Part shown: positions 63,401 to 64,000 of the stretch, piece after piece
Layout: every line of letters starts with the position of its first letter
Position numbering within the stretch: position 1 is the stretch's first letter
Origin: Bacteroidota bacterium
GTDB taxonomy: Bacteria; Bacteroidota; JABWAT01
Assembly (NCBI GenBank): GCA_023151185.1
Contig: JAKLJL010000002.1
Span: forward strand, 186,001 to 250,000
Direction of reading: 5' to 3'
DNA length: 64,000 nucleotides
Made by a program: the position numbers and the translations under genes
Notes under the pieces: model-generated
Told to the model about the DNA's origin: nothing
What the model saw: the letters and a program-made list of their open reading frames with translations, nothing else
Databases searched by the model: none

Positions 63401-63709
63401 AATAAGGAGGAGTTGTTTCCGATGGAGAAAAACGGGAAACCCGTCCTGATTGCACTAAAACAAGGCGATTTGGTAGTCCCCTATGAAACCCACCCGGATG
63501 AAATTAACATTTCTGACCCGGATCTGGGCCACAGGATTTACCGCGTAATCAAATTTGATATCAACGGTAATGTTGTTTTAGGGCTTTTCTCGCAATCAAA
63601 TATAAAAGCAGATAAGGATAAGGCTCCCCTGGTTTTACGAAAGGTGGCCAATACCTTAAAAGTTGAAAAAGTCAAAATCAACATTCTGGGGAAAATCATG
63701 CGGAGTTAA
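60440..63709 (+). CDS. cas9: CRISPR-associated endonuclease Cas9, type II-C
   Basis: Intact 1089-aa RNA-guided DNA nuclease. In order: RuvC-I with Asp8 (GLDLGTTSIGWA), Arg-rich bridge helix (about 50-80), REC lobe with FIHLNHHRGFKSSRK, RuvC-II with Glu504 (IRVEMTRE), HNH with His617 (IEHIIPYS) and Asn640, RuvC-III with His751 and Asp754 (HHAIDAIV), then WED/PAM-interacting region (about 800-1089). All nuclease residues are present; the His617-Asn640 distance equals that of SpCas9 H840-N863. Length and the cas9-cas1 order fit II-C. GGAGAG precedes the ATG; cas1 starts one nt after the stop. No csn2/cas4 visible. Confidence 0.97.
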   Translation: MSLVLGLDLGTTSIGWALINSEKKQLVDCGVRIFPIGVNVDKTGTEAPKNAQRRTSRQIRRQYHRFKLRRQNLAKRLRELNMLPEEQSPLSKLTSEALFSLRANAVDTPDTPAKKLTLEELGRVFIHLNHHRGFKSSRKQNSAAKKDEDSGKIKTEIAELAKVVHDGGFITVGRYFHSLFNHRLHNPDEPEFRIRGRHVGRELYLDEFDRIWISQRKFYPEILTGGPEDGNKPKNTTYYQIRNFCIFYQRPLKSQRNLISKCRFEPNRRVTPRANPEFQEFRLWQDLEKVRINGEGRWDAPLTLEEKELLFQHWGLEKEFKASSIPSKLKLGKRFTVNDPDMKLSGQTTWGQIKKAIGAEKFSELTELQKNQLWNLLYFFEDDDKAEHLTSTLESLFHWERETAQACAKIHLEPDYSRLSQFAIKKMLPFMRQGMGYSDAAKAAGYTHSKPEGTSAGHEMADRIVIDPRDRVRNPVVSRALSETTKLVNAILKVYGRPDEIRVEMTRELKSPKDKRQKMRRENSEKEQIRKNLVDFLNEKTGRNFHAGASEVAKLELWMEMGLEQDDFFRTEDLKRELSPQMREKFKLWMEGNRISVYSGKVITFSQMLDASIQIEHIIPYSRSMDNSFMNKALCEIEINKEKGNRTALEYFESKGPEALKAFKDRVKRFPNQYKRERFLKMEVSEEFNPGAIENTGYIAKEAKKHLGTICKKVSVTNGAATAILRKKWGLGTLLSDKKEERKDRSDHRHHAIDAIVIACTNLKYFRILTEFSKFNSLSQLENDFIDSPWATFRAEVKEFISKTLITYRADKRLIEKSSYKIKAGKGQNNWKKQTGISIRGSLHNDSVFGEVQKPGNHHRPVFVIRRPISSLSNEKHFDQILDGGIRKVVIDHWIKAGRDFKKAFGNPEENPVYSNPALNIKINSIRMEETSSSMVDRFQGSNRIENKGKQFVEPGNNFLYVLYGTPDGKERDLEMISFFEAARRKVNKEELFPMEKNGKPVLIALKQGDLVVPYETHPDEINISDPDLGHRIYRVIKFDINGNVVLGLFSQSNIKADKDKAPLVLRKVANTLKVEKVKINILGKIMRS

Positions 63710-63710
63710 G

Positions 63711-64000
63711 ATGCTGAAACGAACCCTGCTTTTTGAAAACCCGGCACTACTATCCAGGAAAAATAATCAGCTCGAAATAAAACTGCTGGAAACCGGTGAG
63801 CTGAAACAAACCCCGATTGAGGATATCGGGGTTCTGATTCTGGAACATCCGCAGATTACGGTCACCCATAGTCTTCTCACTTTCTGTGCTGAAAATCAAA
63901 CAGTTGTCGTAACCTGTTCCTCAAACCACATGCCATCCGGAATTTTCCTTCCGATTGACGGCCACCACCTGCAGCAGGCCCATATTGATGCCCAGTGGAA
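63711..64000 (+). CDS. cas1: CRISPR integrase Cas1, type II, 3' end outside window
   Basis: 96 codons to the right edge. The start MLKRTLLFENPALLSRKNN, then TPIEDIGVLILEHPQITVTH in two halves, and SNHMPSGIFLPIDG followed by LQQAHIDAQW match the N-terminal beta domain of type II Cas1. It normally acts with Cas2 to insert new spacers. The catalytic Glu/His/Asp part lies off the edge. One nt separates it from cas9, so both are on one transcript. Confidence 0.93.
   Translation, partial: MLKRTLLFENPALLSRKNNQLEIKLLETGELKQTPIEDIGVLILEHPQITVTHSLLTFCAENQTVVVTCSSNHMPSGIFLPIDGHHLQQAHIDAQW

Overview
The window looks like chromosomal DNA from a member of the Bacteroidota/FCB group. The evidence is of several kinds. 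Five intergenic regions carry the Bacteroidota-type promoter (TTTG or TTG, a 19-20 nt spacer, then TAnnTTTG). There are PorV-like outer-membrane barrels beside an exported protein with a FlgD/type IX-secretion-like C-terminal domain, many '-FAQ/-FGQ' signal peptides, lipoproteins, a PafA-like phosphatase and an S9 peptidase, and bacillithiol synthesis (BshA). CRISPR-Cas is type II-C. I cannot place it to genus. Coding density is high, with many 1-30 nt gene overlaps. I saw no tRNA, rRNA, insertion sequence or CRISPR array.

Layout. 1-5.2 kb, minus strand: malQ (cut by the window edge), a lipoprotein amidohydrolase, an outer-membrane barrel, a small unknown protein and a YigZ/IMPACT protein. 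5.3-9.5 kb, plus strand: a tightly overlapping run of bshA, ogt, a kinase-fold protein, a DUF2231-like membrane protein and rsmF. 9.5-16 kb, minus strand: a lone receiver, three envelope proteins (one joining a CsgG-like N-terminus, a transglutaminase-like domain and TPRs) and a CHASE2-adenylate cyclase. 16-23 kb: DAHP synthase, the SxtJ / DUF5989 / carbamoyltransferase trio, a YgjP-type peptidase, a GNAT acetyltransferase, a pseudouridine synthase and an M50 protease. 23-28.4 kb: a lipoprotein, a secreted protein, two overlapping PorV-like barrels and a glycosyltransferase. 28.4-31.4 kb: a thioredoxin-like protein, grpE, dnaJ and a ComEA-like HhH protein.

31.4-39.8 kb holds a co-directional signalling cluster: pilin-like protein, PilM-like protein, PAS histidine kinase, PATAN-receiver, CheY, CheW, a 489-aa protein I do not recognise, and a chemoreceptor with a periplasmic c-type haem motif. 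It resembles the Pil-Chp/Pix/Tax chemosensory clusters that control type IV pili, but no CheA is present. This is the best candidate here for an undescribed variant system.

39.8-60 kb is mostly metabolic: methionine gamma-lyase with its Lrp-type regulator, sucC, P5C dehydrogenase, a phosphate transporter with its DUF47/PhoU partner, an SDR enzyme, miaA, a four-helix-bundle protein, a PhzF-family enzyme, an HdrD-like iron-sulfur membrane protein, two exported peptidases, acetyl-CoA synthetase and an alkaline phosphatase. 60.2-64 kb is the left end of a type II-C CRISPR-Cas locus: a putative tracrRNA transcribed away from cas9, an intact 1089-aa cas9, and the start of cas1. The rest of the locus, including the array, must lie beyond the right edge.
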